Source: Pedobacter sp. Leaf41 (GTDB lineage: Bacteria > Bacteroidota > Bacteroidia > Sphingobacteriales > Sphingobacteriaceae). Taken from it: a DNA stretch of 64,000 nucleotides. Shown here one piece after another: positions 24,645 through 33,330 of the stretch (position 1 is the first letter of the stretch; the number at the start of each line of letters is the position of its first letter). The notes beneath the pieces were generated by a model. It did not search any database and had not been told where the DNA came from. It worked only from the letters and a program-made list of their open reading frames with translations. Location of the stretch: positions 227 through 64,226 of the forward strand of contig NZ_LMLE01000010.1 of the NCBI RefSeq assembly GCF_001422545.1, read 5' to 3'. The translations under genes were made by a program, and so were the position numbers.

Positions 24645-26267
24645 ATGATTTCAGTTTCTAATTTATCATTACGATACGGCAAACGCACACTATTTGAAGA
24701 TGTTAACTTAAAGTTTACCCAGGGCAACTGCTACGGTGTAATTGGAGCTAACGGCGCAGGCAAATCTACTTTCCTGAAAATTTTATCGGGTGAAGTAAAC
24801 CAGACTTCGGGTAGCGTTGCCTTTACTCCAGGCGAAAGAATGGCGGTTTTAAAACAAAATCACTACGAATTTGATGAGGTTTCGGTATTGGAAACGGTGA
24901 TGATCGGCCATAAAGAACTGTATGCCATCATGAAAGAAAAAGACGCCATTTACATGAAAGAAGATTTTACCGAAAAGGATGGCGAACGTGCCGGAGAGTT
25001 GGAAAATATCTTTGCTGAAATGGATGGTTGGAACATGGAAAGCAACGCAGCAACTATGTTGAGCAACCTTGGTATTACGGAAGACAACCACTATAAATTG
25101 TTGAAAGAGCTTGATAATACCCAAAAAGTACGGGTTTTGTTGGCTCAGGCATTATTTGGCAACCCAGATATTTTATTACTCGATGAGCCGACTAACGATT
25201 TGGACATCGAAACGATTGCCTGGTTGGAAAACTTCTTGGCAGATTACCAGAATATTGTACTGGTAGTAAGTCACGACAGGCACTTTTTAGATGCCGTTTG
25301 TACGCACATTGTGGATATCGATTTCGCGAAAATGAGCATCTATACGGGTAACTATACCTTCTGGTACGAATCGAGTCAGTTGGCGTTGAAACAACGTAGC
25401 GACCAGAACAAGAAGATGGAGGATAAGGTAAAGGAGCTGCAGGAATTTATCCGCAGGTTTAGTGCCAATGCATCAAAATCGAAGCAGGCTACCTCGCGTA
25501 AGAAAGCTTTAGATAAAATAGATATTACTGAGATTAAGGCGTCAAGTCGTAAATATCCAGCTATTATCTTCAACAATACCGGCCGCGAAGCGGGTGACCA
25601 AATTTTACAGGTTGATGCTTTATGCAAATTAGGAAATGATGGTGTATTGTTCGATAAAGTAACCTTCATGGTAAATAAAGGCGACAAAATAGCCGTGTTA
25701 TCTCAAAACAGTTTAGCTACCGCAGCATTTTACGATGTTTTAACAGGTAGAACACCAGCAGATAAAGGCGAATTTAAATGGGGTGTTACCATCAGCACAG
25801 CTGATATTCCGAATGATAACTCTGAATATTTCGATGGAAAAGATGAAAACCTTGTCGATTGGTTACGTGAGTACTCTGGAACAGATGCTGATGAGCAGTT
25901 TGTACGCAGCTTTTTAGGTCGGATGTTATTTTCTGGCGAAGAGGTGTTGAAAAACGTAAAAGTACTTTCGGGAGGAGAAAAAATGCGTTGTATGTTCTCG
26001 AGAATGATGTTGCAACAAGCCAATCTTTTGATGTTTGATGAGCCAACCAACCACTTGGATTTAGAATCAATCGAAGCGTTGAACAATGGTATGAAAGATT
26101 TCAAAGGAACCATTTTGTTTACTTCACGAGATCACCAGTTAACGGAAACGGTGGCAAACAGAATTATTGAGATTACGCCAAAAGGTACTATTGATAAGTT
26201 GATGACTTACGATGAGTATATTAACAGCTCTGATGTTGCAAAACTGCGTGAGGAAATGTATTCGTAA
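24645..26267 (+). CDS. ABC-F ATPase, YbiT-like
   Basis: A 540-residue soluble ABC-F protein with two nucleotide-binding domains and no membrane part; family members bind the ribosome E-site and free stalled translation. Overall order and the FSANASKSKQATSRKKALDK linker match YbiT. Domain 1 is complete: Walker A GANGAGKST at 34-42, LLLDEPTNDLD, and switch His210 in VSHDRHF. Domain 2 is degenerate: the Walker A position reads AVLSQNSLATAAFYD (350-364), without the GKS/T, and the switch is SRDH (Arg495 for His), although LSGGEK and FDEPTNHLD remain. So only the first domain is likely to hydrolyse ATP. Confidence 0.92.
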   Translation: MISVSNLSLRYGKRTLFEDVNLKFTQGNCYGVIGANGAGKSTFLKILSGEVNQTSGSVAFTPGERMAVLKQNHYEFDEVSVLETVMIGHKELYAIMKEKDAIYMKEDFTEKDGERAGELENIFAEMDGWNMESNAATMLSNLGITEDNHYKLLKELDNTQKVRVLLAQALFGNPDILLLDEPTNDLDIETIAWLENFLADYQNIVLVVSHDRHFLDAVCTHIVDIDFAKMSIYTGNYTFWYESSQLALKQRSDQNKKMEDKVKELQEFIRRFSANASKSKQATSRKKALDKIDITEIKASSRKYPAIIFNNTGREAGDQILQVDALCKLGNDGVLFDKVTFMVNKGDKIAVLSQNSLATAAFYDVLTGRTPADKGEFKWGVTISTADIPNDNSEYFDGKDENLVDWLREYSGTDADEQFVRSFLGRMLFSGEEVLKNVKVLSGGEKMRCMFSRMMLQQANLLMFDEPTNHLDLESIEALNNGMKDFKGTILFTSRDHQLTETVANRIIEITPKGTIDKLMTYDEYINSSDVAKLREEMYS

Positions 26268-26290
26268 TAGTTATTGCTAAAATATATTTT

Positions 26291-26326
26291 GAAAAGCGTT
26301 TTGATATTAACTCAAAACGCTTTTTC
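26291..26326 (+). terminator. Terminator after the ABC-F gene
   Basis: GAAAAGCGTTTTGA and TCAAAACGCTTTTTC form a 14-bp stem around TATTAAC, with T-rich sequence after it. Confidence 0.88.
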
Positions 26327-26492
26327 TTTTACGAAACCCAACGCCGTTAAAATGTACTATAAGAAGCTACGTCAGGTCAATAAGAAGAAATAAAAATTAA
26401 TAACCATTGTAGCGTTTTCATCCCGTTAATCGTTTTATGATAAAAAGTGTTAATGGCCATTAACCAATTTTATTTAGAAATTGATTTAAAAC

Positions 26493-27194
26493 ATGAAAAC
26501 TCATTTGAAAAACTTTAGCTTAACTACAAAAATTGTACTCTCTCTTCTCGTTATAACTACTATATTTTCTGCCTGTAAAAAAGATTGGGATGATACCCCA
26601 ATTGAAGCCGCTGGTATTGGATATGTTCATGCATCGCCAGGCACCGGATCGCTTGATTTTGTTTTAGACAACTCTAAGATCGGCAATTTTACCTACACTA
26701 ATGATCGGGGTTACTATGCAGCTTACCCAGGCACCAGGATTATCGGTGTAGCAAAGAAAGACTCATTGAAATATTTGACAAGTGGCACAGCAACTTTAAA
26801 AGGCGGGTCTTTCTATTCGGCTTTTGTAGTCGATACATTGAAATCGACCAAAATTTTATTGGTTGAAGATGATTTGAAAGCTCCTGAAACTGACAAGGCC
26901 AAAGTGCGCTTTATTAACTTAAGTCCAGGTTCTGGTAAGTTAGATTTAGCTGTTGAAGGTAATGCTACTGCATTGTTTACAGCAAAAGCATTTAAAGAAT
27001 ATTCTACCTTCAGTTCCGTTAATCCTTCAGATAGCTACACTTTCCAGGTAAAAGAAGCCGGCTCGGCAACGGTTAAAGCAAGCTTACCAGCTGTAAAAAT
27101 CGAAAAAGGAAAAATTTATACCATTTGGGCAAAAGGACTTAGCAGCACTACCGACAGTACTAAATTTGGTTTGGCTGTAATGACTAACAAGTAA
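26493..27194 (+). CDS. DUF4397 lipoprotein
   Basis: A 233-residue lipoprotein (signal ending IFSAC, Cys28) with a DUF4397 domain, seen as two similar beta-rich halves: GYVHASPGTGSLDFVLDNSK at 41-60 and RFINLSPGSGKLDLAVEG in the second half. The domain is common in Bacteroidetes surface or periplasmic proteins and has no proven function. It sits alone, with a terminator on the left and a hairpin on the right that overlaps the promoter of the sigma factor gene. Confidence 0.88.
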   Translation: MKTHLKNFSLTTKIVLSLLVITTIFSACKKDWDDTPIEAAGIGYVHASPGTGSLDFVLDNSKIGNFTYTNDRGYYAAYPGTRIIGVAKKDSLKYLTSGTATLKGGSFYSAFVVDTLKSTKILLVEDDLKAPETDKAKVRFINLSPGSGKLDLAVEGNATALFTAKAFKEYSTFSSVNPSDSYTFQVKEAGSATVKASLPAVKIEKGKIYTIWAKGLSSTTDSTKFGLAVMTNK

Positions 27195-27205
27195 AATCTA
27201 CCAAT

Positions 27206-27242
27206 GAAATAACATCGTTCTAAATTGGAATGGTGTTATTTC
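27206..27242 (+). terminator. Hairpin after the DUF4397 gene, overlapping the sigma-factor promoter
   Basis: GAAATAACATCGTTC (27206-27220) pairs with GAATGGTGTTATTTC (27228-27242) over 15 bp with two G-U pairs, around a 7-base loop. The loop holds the TTG that would be the -33 element of the next promoter. Confidence 0.65.
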
Positions 27243-27252
27243 GTTAATTTTG
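27225..27252 (+). promoter_or_regulatory. Promoter for the ECF sigma factor gene
   Basis: TTG at 27225-27227, 17 bases, then TAATTTTG at 27245-27252: a good match to the Bacteroidetes -33/-7 plan. It leaves a leader of about 50 bases. Confidence 0.6.
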
Positions 27253-27310
27253 CAACCGGAAAAGTTAAAAACCAGCATACTAATCAAAGTAAAAATAGTC
27301 CTTCCCAGGA

Positions 27311-27895
27311 GTGATAAAAAAGATACTCAGTTTTGAGGAAATTTTAAAAGGCTGCGTAAAAAACGACAATAGCTGTAAAGAAATGATGTACAAATCTTTC
27401 TATGGCTACTTAATGGGTATTATTTTAAGATACACTAAGAATGTTTCGGATAGTGAAGAACTTGTGAACGATAGCTTTATTAAAATATTTAAACACGTTG
27501 CTAATTTTAAATCTCCAAAAAATCCTGAAGAATTACAACGCTCCTTTAAAGGTTGGATTGCACAAATCGCATCCCGAACTGCGATAGATAAAATCAGAAG
27601 TACAAAGGCGCAATTTTATGTTGATGATTTGGGTGAAGACGAACATCCTGTAACGCAGGTTTCTATTGCATCAGAACTGCATGTAAATGACATCTTGAAT
27701 TTGCTCAATCACTTACCTGATACACAAAGGTTGGTTTTTAACCTGTATGAGATTGAAGGCTTTGCACATGAAGAAATTTCGAAAATGCTAAATATCCCAG
27801 AAAGTTCCAGTCGGGTTTATCTCACGAGATCTAAAAATAAACTTCGCACACTTTATCAAAATACAATGGTTGGATCATATAAGAAAAATGGATAA
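27311..27895 (+). CDS. ECF-type RNA polymerase sigma factor
   Basis: A 194-residue extracytoplasmic-function sigma factor. Region 2 is near 24-95 (YLMGIILRYTKNVSDSEELV, then DSFIKIFKHV) and region 4 near 125-185 (LPDTQRLVFNLYEIEGFAHE then ISKMLNIPESSSRVYLTRSK, the -35-binding helix-turn-helix). The frame starts with GTG at 27311; no ATG is available ahead of region 2. The stop codon overlaps the start of the next gene by 8 bases (ATGGATAA), so the two are translationally coupled, the usual arrangement for a sigma factor and its regulator. It probably responds to an envelope signal. Confidence 0.93.
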   Translation: MIKKILSFEEILKGCVKNDNSCKEMMYKSFYGYLMGIILRYTKNVSDSEELVNDSFIKIFKHVANFKSPKNPEELQRSFKGWIAQIASRTAIDKIRSTKAQFYVDDLGEDEHPVTQVSIASELHVNDILNLLNHLPDTQRLVFNLYEIEGFAHEEISKMLNIPESSSRVYLTRSKNKLRTLYQNTMVGSYKKNG

Positions 27896-29135
27896 AGAAT
27901 TAATTGAGCATATCGCCACGCAACTTCAACAGCACGAGGAACAATACGTTCCAGGTGCATGGGAGCGTTTTTCTGAAAAGAAAGATAAGCGAAGCCGTTT
28001 CGTTTTGTGGCCGATGTGGGTTGCTGCTGCTTTGCTTTTGGTTGTTGGAGGTACGTTCTTAATATTTAATAGTCAAAATCACAAGAGTGATTTAGCGGCT
28101 ATTAAATCAAAAAAAATTGATCAAAAAGAAGTTGAGGATAAACGGATACCTGAAGTACCAAACTCCAATGTAGCGCCTAAAACCGCTTTAAATTTACCAA
28201 TAGCAAAAAATAATCAACCTGAAAATAGAGCGATACAAGCAACCACTTTAACGGTGAATCGCCACAACACCAATCCTATTATAAAAAGCATTCATAATAC
28301 GCTAGCCAATACATTACCTCCCATTTCACTGAGCTCATCCAGCAACAAAAAATTTGAAATTAAAGGAGAAACCAAACAAGAAAAAACATTTAAAAAGCCA
28401 ACTTTTGAGGATCTTTTAGCACGAGATAGCAGAGCAAATGAATTGAAAGGCACAACAAAAGCGCCAATTAATTCTAAATGGGAACCTGGAATTTACGTGG
28501 CGCCTGCAATGGGAAATGATAACAAAGTAAACATGAATTATGGTTTTTCACTTTCATATAACGTAGCCGATAACCTTTCTATAAGTTCGGGAATTGCCTA
28601 TTCATCATTGAGTTCTACCAGCAATCCATCAACCCAAATTGGAGCCGCAAGTGATGCTGTAGCGAGTTCTGTGCCGAATTCGAGTCCGATAAACTCTTAT
28701 TCAAGCAATTCGAGAAGTTTAGAATCCGTTAATGCCAGTGTTAGGGGTATTAATATTCCACTAGAATTAAAATATAATATTAGTAAGAAGTTTTATACTG
28801 GGGTTGGGGTTTCGGCCTTGGCCATTCTGAACAACAAGCAAGATAATAATTACTTAGTTAGCACTGGCAGAAATATCACCGTTGCTAATACTGCAGGCGT
28901 TGCAGAGCAGAAAATGCTCATCGTTACCGAACGTGTTTCAGAAACTCAAGCCCAATCGCTGCGGGTTGCTGATAAATATATTGGCTTTTATAATTTTTCA
29001 TTAGGCTACAAACAAAAAATTTCGAAGAAAACCGATTTCGCCATCGAACCGTTTTTAAGGCTTCCGATGAAAACCTTTTCAAATGACAACCTCAATCTTA
29101 CAAACGGTGGTTTGAGGTTGAAAATCGATTTTTAA
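27888..29135 (+). CDS. Membrane-anchored protein with C-terminal beta-barrel, likely anti-sigma partner
   Basis: A 415-residue protein with an unusual order: a short cytoplasmic segment (1-38, with VPGAWERFSEKKDKR), one membrane helix (about 39-60), a long polar linker, and from about 195 a beta-barrel domain (VNMNYGFSLSYNVADNLSIS, ending GGLRLKIDF) of the outer-membrane OMP_b-brl type. It starts at the ATG at 27888 inside the stop of the sigma gene; an earlier TTG is disfavoured. The cytoplasmic segment is placed to bind the sigma factor while the barrel-like part faces or spans the outer envelope. An anti-sigma role is inferred from context. Confidence 0.85.
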   Translation: MDKELIEHIATQLQQHEEQYVPGAWERFSEKKDKRSRFVLWPMWVAAALLLVVGGTFLIFNSQNHKSDLAAIKSKKIDQKEVEDKRIPEVPNSNVAPKTALNLPIAKNNQPENRAIQATTLTVNRHNTNPIIKSIHNTLANTLPPISLSSSSNKKFEIKGETKQEKTFKKPTFEDLLARDSRANELKGTTKAPINSKWEPGIYVAPAMGNDNKVNMNYGFSLSYNVADNLSISSGIAYSSLSSTSNPSTQIGAASDAVASSVPNSSPINSYSSNSRSLESVNASVRGINIPLELKYNISKKFYTGVGVSALAILNNKQDNNYLVSTGRNITVANTAGVAEQKMLIVTERVSETQAQSLRVADKYIGFYNFSLGYKQKISKKTDFAIEPFLRLPMKTFSNDNLNLTNGGLRLKIDF

Positions 29136-29158
29136 AGATTGTTATAAATGATTTACAA

Positions 29159-29186
29159 TTGCCATTATACATCTTTATTATATTTG
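29159..29186 (+). promoter_or_regulatory. Promoter for the secreted CxxC protein
   Basis: TTG at 29159-29161, 17 bases, then TATATTTG at 29179-29186: the best full match to the Bacteroidetes promoter in this window. The start codon candidates at 29190 and 29199 are very close to it. Confidence 0.65.
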
Positions 29187-29198
29187 TAGATGATTAAG

Positions 29199-29648
29199 AT
29201 GAGCGCAAAGCTGCAACAGCTAGGATTTATATTCTTACTTTTTATTGGTTTTAGTGCGAAAGCACAACACGACCCAAGCGATCAGATGGATTCTCCAAAC
29301 TGGGATGTAATTGGAGGCATCAGTTTCAAAACCGTTAAACCGACAGAGAAATACGCGGTTTACAATGCGAAGATTAAAAAATTTGAAAATAAGCCTTTTG
29401 AGCTTTCAGGCTATATTGTCCCCATAAAAGATGGGATGAAGCAAACTAAGTTTATGCTCTCTACCCTTCCTATCAACCAATGTTTTTATTGCGGTAAAAA
29501 TGGAATTCCGATTATGGTTTTGGTAGAAATGGCCGAACCTATAAAATTTACTTATCAACCCATCACGGTTAAAGGGGTGCTAAAATTGAGTAACGCCAAT
29601 ACGATGGATAATCCACCAGTGCTTTTATCTACTTCGAAATTGCTTTAA
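29199..29648 (+). CDS. Exported protein with CxxC motif (DUF3299-like)
   Basis: A 149-residue exported protein: signal peptide ending SAKA, cut before Q23, then one small beta-rich domain with LSGYIVPIKDG and NQCFYCGKNGIPIMVLVEM. The order and the LSGYIVP stretch recall DUF3299, and the Cys-x2-Cys could bind metal or a redox partner; neither is proven. The promoter -7 box ends at 29186, so I prefer the ATG at 29199 over the one at 29190. A terminator follows. It stands alone after the sigma/anti-sigma pair. Confidence 0.72.
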   Translation: MSAKLQQLGFIFLLFIGFSAKAQHDPSDQMDSPNWDVIGGISFKTVKPTEKYAVYNAKIKKFENKPFELSGYIVPIKDGMKQTKFMLSTLPINQCFYCGKNGIPIMVLVEMAEPIKFTYQPITVKGVLKLSNANTMDNPPVLLSTSKLL

Positions 29649-29651
29649 ACA

Positions 29652-29682
29652 AAAAATCCCGATCATAAATCGGGATTTTTCT
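29652..29682. terminator. Bidirectional terminator
   Basis: AAAAATCCCGAT and ATCGGGATTTTT form a 12-bp stem around CATAA, serving the plus-strand gene and the convergent SlyD gene. Confidence 0.9.
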
Positions 29683-29699
29683 TTATAAATCATCTGATA

Positions 29700-30206
29700 C
29701 TAGTGACCAGAATGACCGTCAGCTCCATGAGCATGACCATGCGCTAATTCATCCTGAGTTGCTTCGCGAACGTTTAAAATTGTTCCTGCAAATAAAAGAT
29801 TTTTTCCAGCCATTGGGTGGTTCAAATCAACTGCAACAGTTTCATCATGAACGGCAGTAACACCAGCTCTAAACTGGTTTCCGTTGTTATCCTGCAAAGG
29901 AATCACATCTCCAACAGCCGGAACTTCGCCACCTGCTTCTGTAAACATCGTTTTAGGCAAATCTGCGAAAGCACCTGGATCAATTTCTCCATAACCATCA
30001 GCAGCAGTTAATTCGAAGCCATATTCATCGCCAGTTGTTAAGCCTGCTAAATGTTCTTCAAATTTAGGCAACATCATGCCAACGCCATATAAAAATACTA
30101 AAGGATTTTGCTCATCAGCTTTTTCAACAAAAACTTGTTGTCCTTCTTCGTTAGTAGTGTGCAAATCGTAAGTTACTGCGACTACTGTGTTCGGTGAAAT
30201 ATTCAT
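29700..30206 (-). CDS. slyD: FKBP-type peptidyl-prolyl isomerase, SlyD-like
   Basis: A 168-residue cytoplasmic prolyl isomerase and chaperone of the SlyD type. The FKBP domain has the insert-in-flap plan: VAVTYDLHTTNEEGQQV at the start, LVFLYGVGMMLPKFEEHLAG at 36-55, the flap DEYGFELTAADGYGEID, then the insert (VGDVIPLQDNNG) and return strand (VAVDLNHPMAGKNLLFAGTI). The tail (155-168) is histidine-rich, as in SlyD, and may bind nickel. It follows the DUF255 gene by 10 bases on the same strand, so the two are almost certainly co-transcribed, giving a protein-folding unit. Confidence 0.93.
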   Translation of the reverse strand: MNISPNTVVAVTYDLHTTNEEGQQVFVEKADEQNPLVFLYGVGMMLPKFEEHLAGLTTGDEYGFELTAADGYGEIDPGAFADLPKTMFTEAGGEVPAVGDVIPLQDNNGNQFRAGVTAVHDETVAVDLNHPMAGKNLLFAGTILNVREATQDELAHGHAHGADGHSGH

Positions 30207-30216
30207 TTAAATTGTT

Positions 30217-32238
30217 TTAATGTAAATACGCTAATGCTTCCTCAACAGTTTTAACCGGTAACTGGCATACTTTATTTCGGCAAATATAAACTTTTGTTTC
30301 ATTGCTTTGCTTACCTTTTAACAGCGGCAAGTTACTTTTTGTTCCACCCAATGTAATTTTATTTGGAATATAATGATTGCTTAACTCCAATTTAATAGCA
30401 TCAGTTTCTAAACCAACAATAGCAATTTCATTTATTCCCTGTATCTCATTGAGCAATTGAATAGCCCAGTTGGAATAGGCCGATCCGTAGGTTTTTATTT
30501 TTGGAAAAATTGCTGTCAACATTTCGTCGGCCTTGGTAATGTAGGCTTCTACATCGAAAAGTAAACCAAGTTTTTTTAAATTCTGAGCCATTGTAGAATT
30601 TGAAGCAGGAATCACATTGTCCATGATCTCATGTTTACGGGCAATCAGACTTTCGCTTTCAGCCGAAGTATAGAAAAACATTGGCGAATCTGGATCACTG
30701 AAGTTTGTAATCACATAATCGGCTAATGCCTTTGCTTCAATCAACCAATACTGATCAAAATCGTATTCATATAAACCAATAAGCGCTTCAATTAAAAACG
30801 CATAATCATCCAGAAATCCGGTGATGGATGCTTTGCCATTTTTAAAATTCCGGTACAATCCACCGTTTTTGTCTTTTACATTTGTTAGCACAAATTTCGC
30901 TGCAGCCGCAGCTTTAGCATAGTACAATTCATGGTTCAACACTGTTGCTGCATCTGCTAATGCTTTAATCATCATCCCATTCCAGGCAGTAAGGCATTTA
31001 TCGTCTAAACCAGGTCTTATTCGCCTATCTCTTACTTCGATGAGTTTTGCTCTTGCAGATTGAACTTTATCATACAGCGTTGCGGCATCAATTCCATATT
31101 TTTCAATCAAGTCATCATCCGCAATTGTTTTGCGCAGAATATTGGTTTGCTCCTCTTCCCAGTTCCCGTCTGTTGTAACATTGTAATAGTCTGCCAACAA
31201 CTTTGCGTCATCACCTAATATGGAATTAAACTCTTGTTTATCCCACACATAAAATTTCCCTTCAACACCTTCACTATCCGCATCTAAAGCTGAATAAAAT
31301 AAACCATCGGGCGAGGTCATTTCCTTAAATACCCAATCGATTGATTCGACAGCGGTTTGCTTAAATGAATCGAATTTAGTGCATTGGTAAGCCTCAATAT
31401 ATAAGCTGATCAGCTGGGCATTATCATAAAGCATTTTTTCAAAATGGGGAACATGCCATTTATCATCAACAGAATAACGGGCAAAACCACCTCCAATCTG
31501 ATCATAAATCCCTCCGCGGCTCATCTCTTCTAGTGTATGGCAAACGGCCGTAAACACTGATTCATCGTCTTTTAAAAATCCGTAGCGTAAAAGAAAAGCC
31601 CAGTTATTGGGAAGGGGAAACTTCGGAGCACGATTATATCCCCCAAAACCGATATCAAAATGTCTTTTCCAGGGTTCGATAATTTCCGTTAAATGCACCT
31701 CTGTATACTCTTCCTCTTTAGGAGACGGAATGATTTTCTCGCTATCCTTGATGCCTGATATTAATCTATCAGCATACTGAATGGCTTTATCAGGTTCGTT
31801 CGCCCACAATGCGGCAACATTTTCCAAAATATTGATCCAATCATTTTTTCTGAAATAGGTACCCCCGTAAACTGGGCGCTGATCGGGTAAACAAATACAG
31901 TTTAATGGCCATCCACCGCTACCGGTCATCAGTTGGATGGCATACATATAGATCTGATCAATATCCGGCCGCTCTTCCCGGTCGATTTTAATACAAACAA
32001 AATGCTGGTTCATCACTTCGGCAACTTCATGATTTTCAAAACTCTCCCGCTCCATCACATGGCACCAATGGCAGGCAGAATAACCAATACTAACTAAAAT
32101 GAGCTTATTTTCAGCTTTTGCTTTCTCTAACGCCTCTGTTCCCCACTCGTACCAATGAACAGGATTGTAAGCATGTTGCAAAAGATATGGTGAGGATGCA
32201 TTAATTAAACTATTGGGCTCAGAATGTGTATTTGACAT
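30217..32238 (-). CDS. Thioredoxin-domain DUF255 protein (YyaL/SPATA20-like)
   Basis: A 673-residue protein of the YyaL/SSP411 family. The N-terminal thioredoxin-like domain (about 1-180) has [10 protein letters not shown], with Cys56 and Cys59 as the CxxC pair, followed by DREERPDID and GGTYF. The rest is an alpha/alpha toroid similar to N-acylglucosamine 2-epimerase-like barrels ([34 protein letters not shown]). No signal peptide. Function in bacteria is unknown; a role in redox or sugar metabolism has been suggested for the family. I start at the ATG at 32238; a TTG lies 15 bases upstream. It is co-directional with slyD, 10 bases apart. Confidence 0.9.
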   Translation of the reverse strand: MSNTHSEPNSLINASSPYLLQHAYNPVHWYEWGTEALEKAKAENKLILVSIGYSACHWCHVMERESFENHEVAEVMNQHFVCIKIDREERPDIDQIYMYAIQLMTGSGGWPLNCICLPDQRPVYGGTYFRKNDWINILENVAALWANEPDKAIQYADRLISGIKDSEKIIPSPKEEEYTEVHLTEIIEPWKRHFDIGFGGYNRAPKFPLPNNWAFLLRYGFLKDDESVFTAVCHTLEEMSRGGIYDQIGGGFARYSVDDKWHVPHFEKMLYDNAQLISLYIEAYQCTKFDSFKQTAVESIDWVFKEMTSPDGLFYSALDADSEGVEGKFYVWDKQEFNSILGDDAKLLADYYNVTTDGNWEEEQTNILRKTIADDDLIEKYGIDAATLYDKVQSARAKLIEVRDRRIRPGLDDKCLTAWNGMMIKALADAATVLNHELYYAKAAAAAKFVLTNVKDKNGGLYRNFKNGKASITGFLDDYAFLIEALIGLYEYDFDQYWLIEAKALADYVITNFSDPDSPMFFYTSAESESLIARKHEIMDNVIPASNSTMAQNLKKLGLLFDVEAYITKADEMLTAIFPKIKTYGSAYSNWAIQLLNEIQGINEIAIVGLETDAIKLELSNHYIPNKITLGGTKSNLPLLKGKQSNETKVYICRNKVCQLPVKTVEEALAYLH

Positions 32239-32340
32239 GGCGGTTTGGATCAATTTAAAAAATGTAAATCTATAAATTATCTACAAGCCTGTTTCGATTT
32301 AGTTTTTGTTTTTATACTTTAGTTGGAAATCTACTTGATC

Positions 32341-33324
32341 ATGGAACGGAGGGAAAATGACTTATTGAGTGCAATAAGGGAGGTTGTTAATCAATCTCGC
32401 TTGAGGGTTTTCCGTTTGGCAAATTCGGCCCTACTAGAATCTTATTGGCAAATTGGTAAACTCATTATTGAGGATGAACAAAATGGGAATGTTAGAGCAG
32501 ATTATGGAAAGGCTACCCTGAAAAATCTTTCCAGCCAGTTAACAATAGAATTTGGGAAGGGTTTCGATGAAAGTAACCTACGTAACATTCGAAGGTTTTA
32601 TTTGTCATTTCCAATTCGTGACGCACTGCGTCATGAATTGAGTTGGACACATTATCGATTGCTTTCCAGATTAGAATCAGAAGACAAAAGGATATTTTAC
32701 ATTAACGAAGCCATAGCATCTAATTGGAACAGTAGAGAATTAGAAAGGCAAATCAATTCTTTATCTTTTGAGCGAACAATAGCCGAACCCAAAAAAAATG
32801 ATTCAAAAACCGACATACAGCACTATATCAAAGACCCATACATTTTTGAATTTTTAGGGCTAAATGCTTTGGAGGAAAATACAGAGAGGAATTTAGAATC
32901 AGCTATTATAACCCATATCCAAAAATTTTTACTTGAATTTGGAAAAGGTTTTGCTTTTGTAGCTCGTCAACAACACATCATAACAGATACTTCAGATTTT
33001 TTTATTGACCTGGTATTTTATAATTACATTTTGAAGTGCTTTGTAGTGATCGATCTTAAAACTAAAGCATTGAGTCATTAAGATATTGGACAAATTGATA
33101 TGTATGTAAGAATGTACGATGATTTAAAAAGGAATGAAGGAGATAATCCAACCTTAGTACTGTTGCTCTGTACAGAAAAAGACGAGACTATCGTGAAATA
33201 CTCTGTACTAAACGATAATGATAAGTTATTTGCAAGTAAGTATTTACTGTACTTACCAAAAGAGGAAGAATTGATTGCGATCATTGAACAAGATAGACAA
33301 CGCTTTGAATTAGAAAATGAATAG
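32341..33324 (+). pseudogene. YhcG/DUF1016 nuclease gene with one in-frame stop
   Basis: The frame from the ATG at 32341 to the stop at 33324 reads as one YhcG-type protein of about 327 residues, interrupted only by TAA at 33079-33081 (codon 247). Before it are the DUF1016 N-terminal domain (YWQIGKLIIEDEQ, FGKGFDESNLRNIRRFY, LSWTHYRLLSRL) and the PDDEXK core (FFIDLVFYNYILKCFVVIDLKTK, with the D and D-x-K residues). After it the same frame goes on with DIGQIDMYVRMYDDLKR, the usual continuation. The stop is one base from CAA (Gln), which family logic expects there. So it is a recent nonsense mutation, or a read-through case. YhcG-like proteins are linked to DNA repair or restriction-type loci. 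Confidence 0.85.
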
Positions 33325-33330
33325 AGAATT

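Noticed and set aside
33100..33324. Separate small gene of 74 codons
   Set aside because: It is the in-frame continuation of the interrupted YhcG gene.
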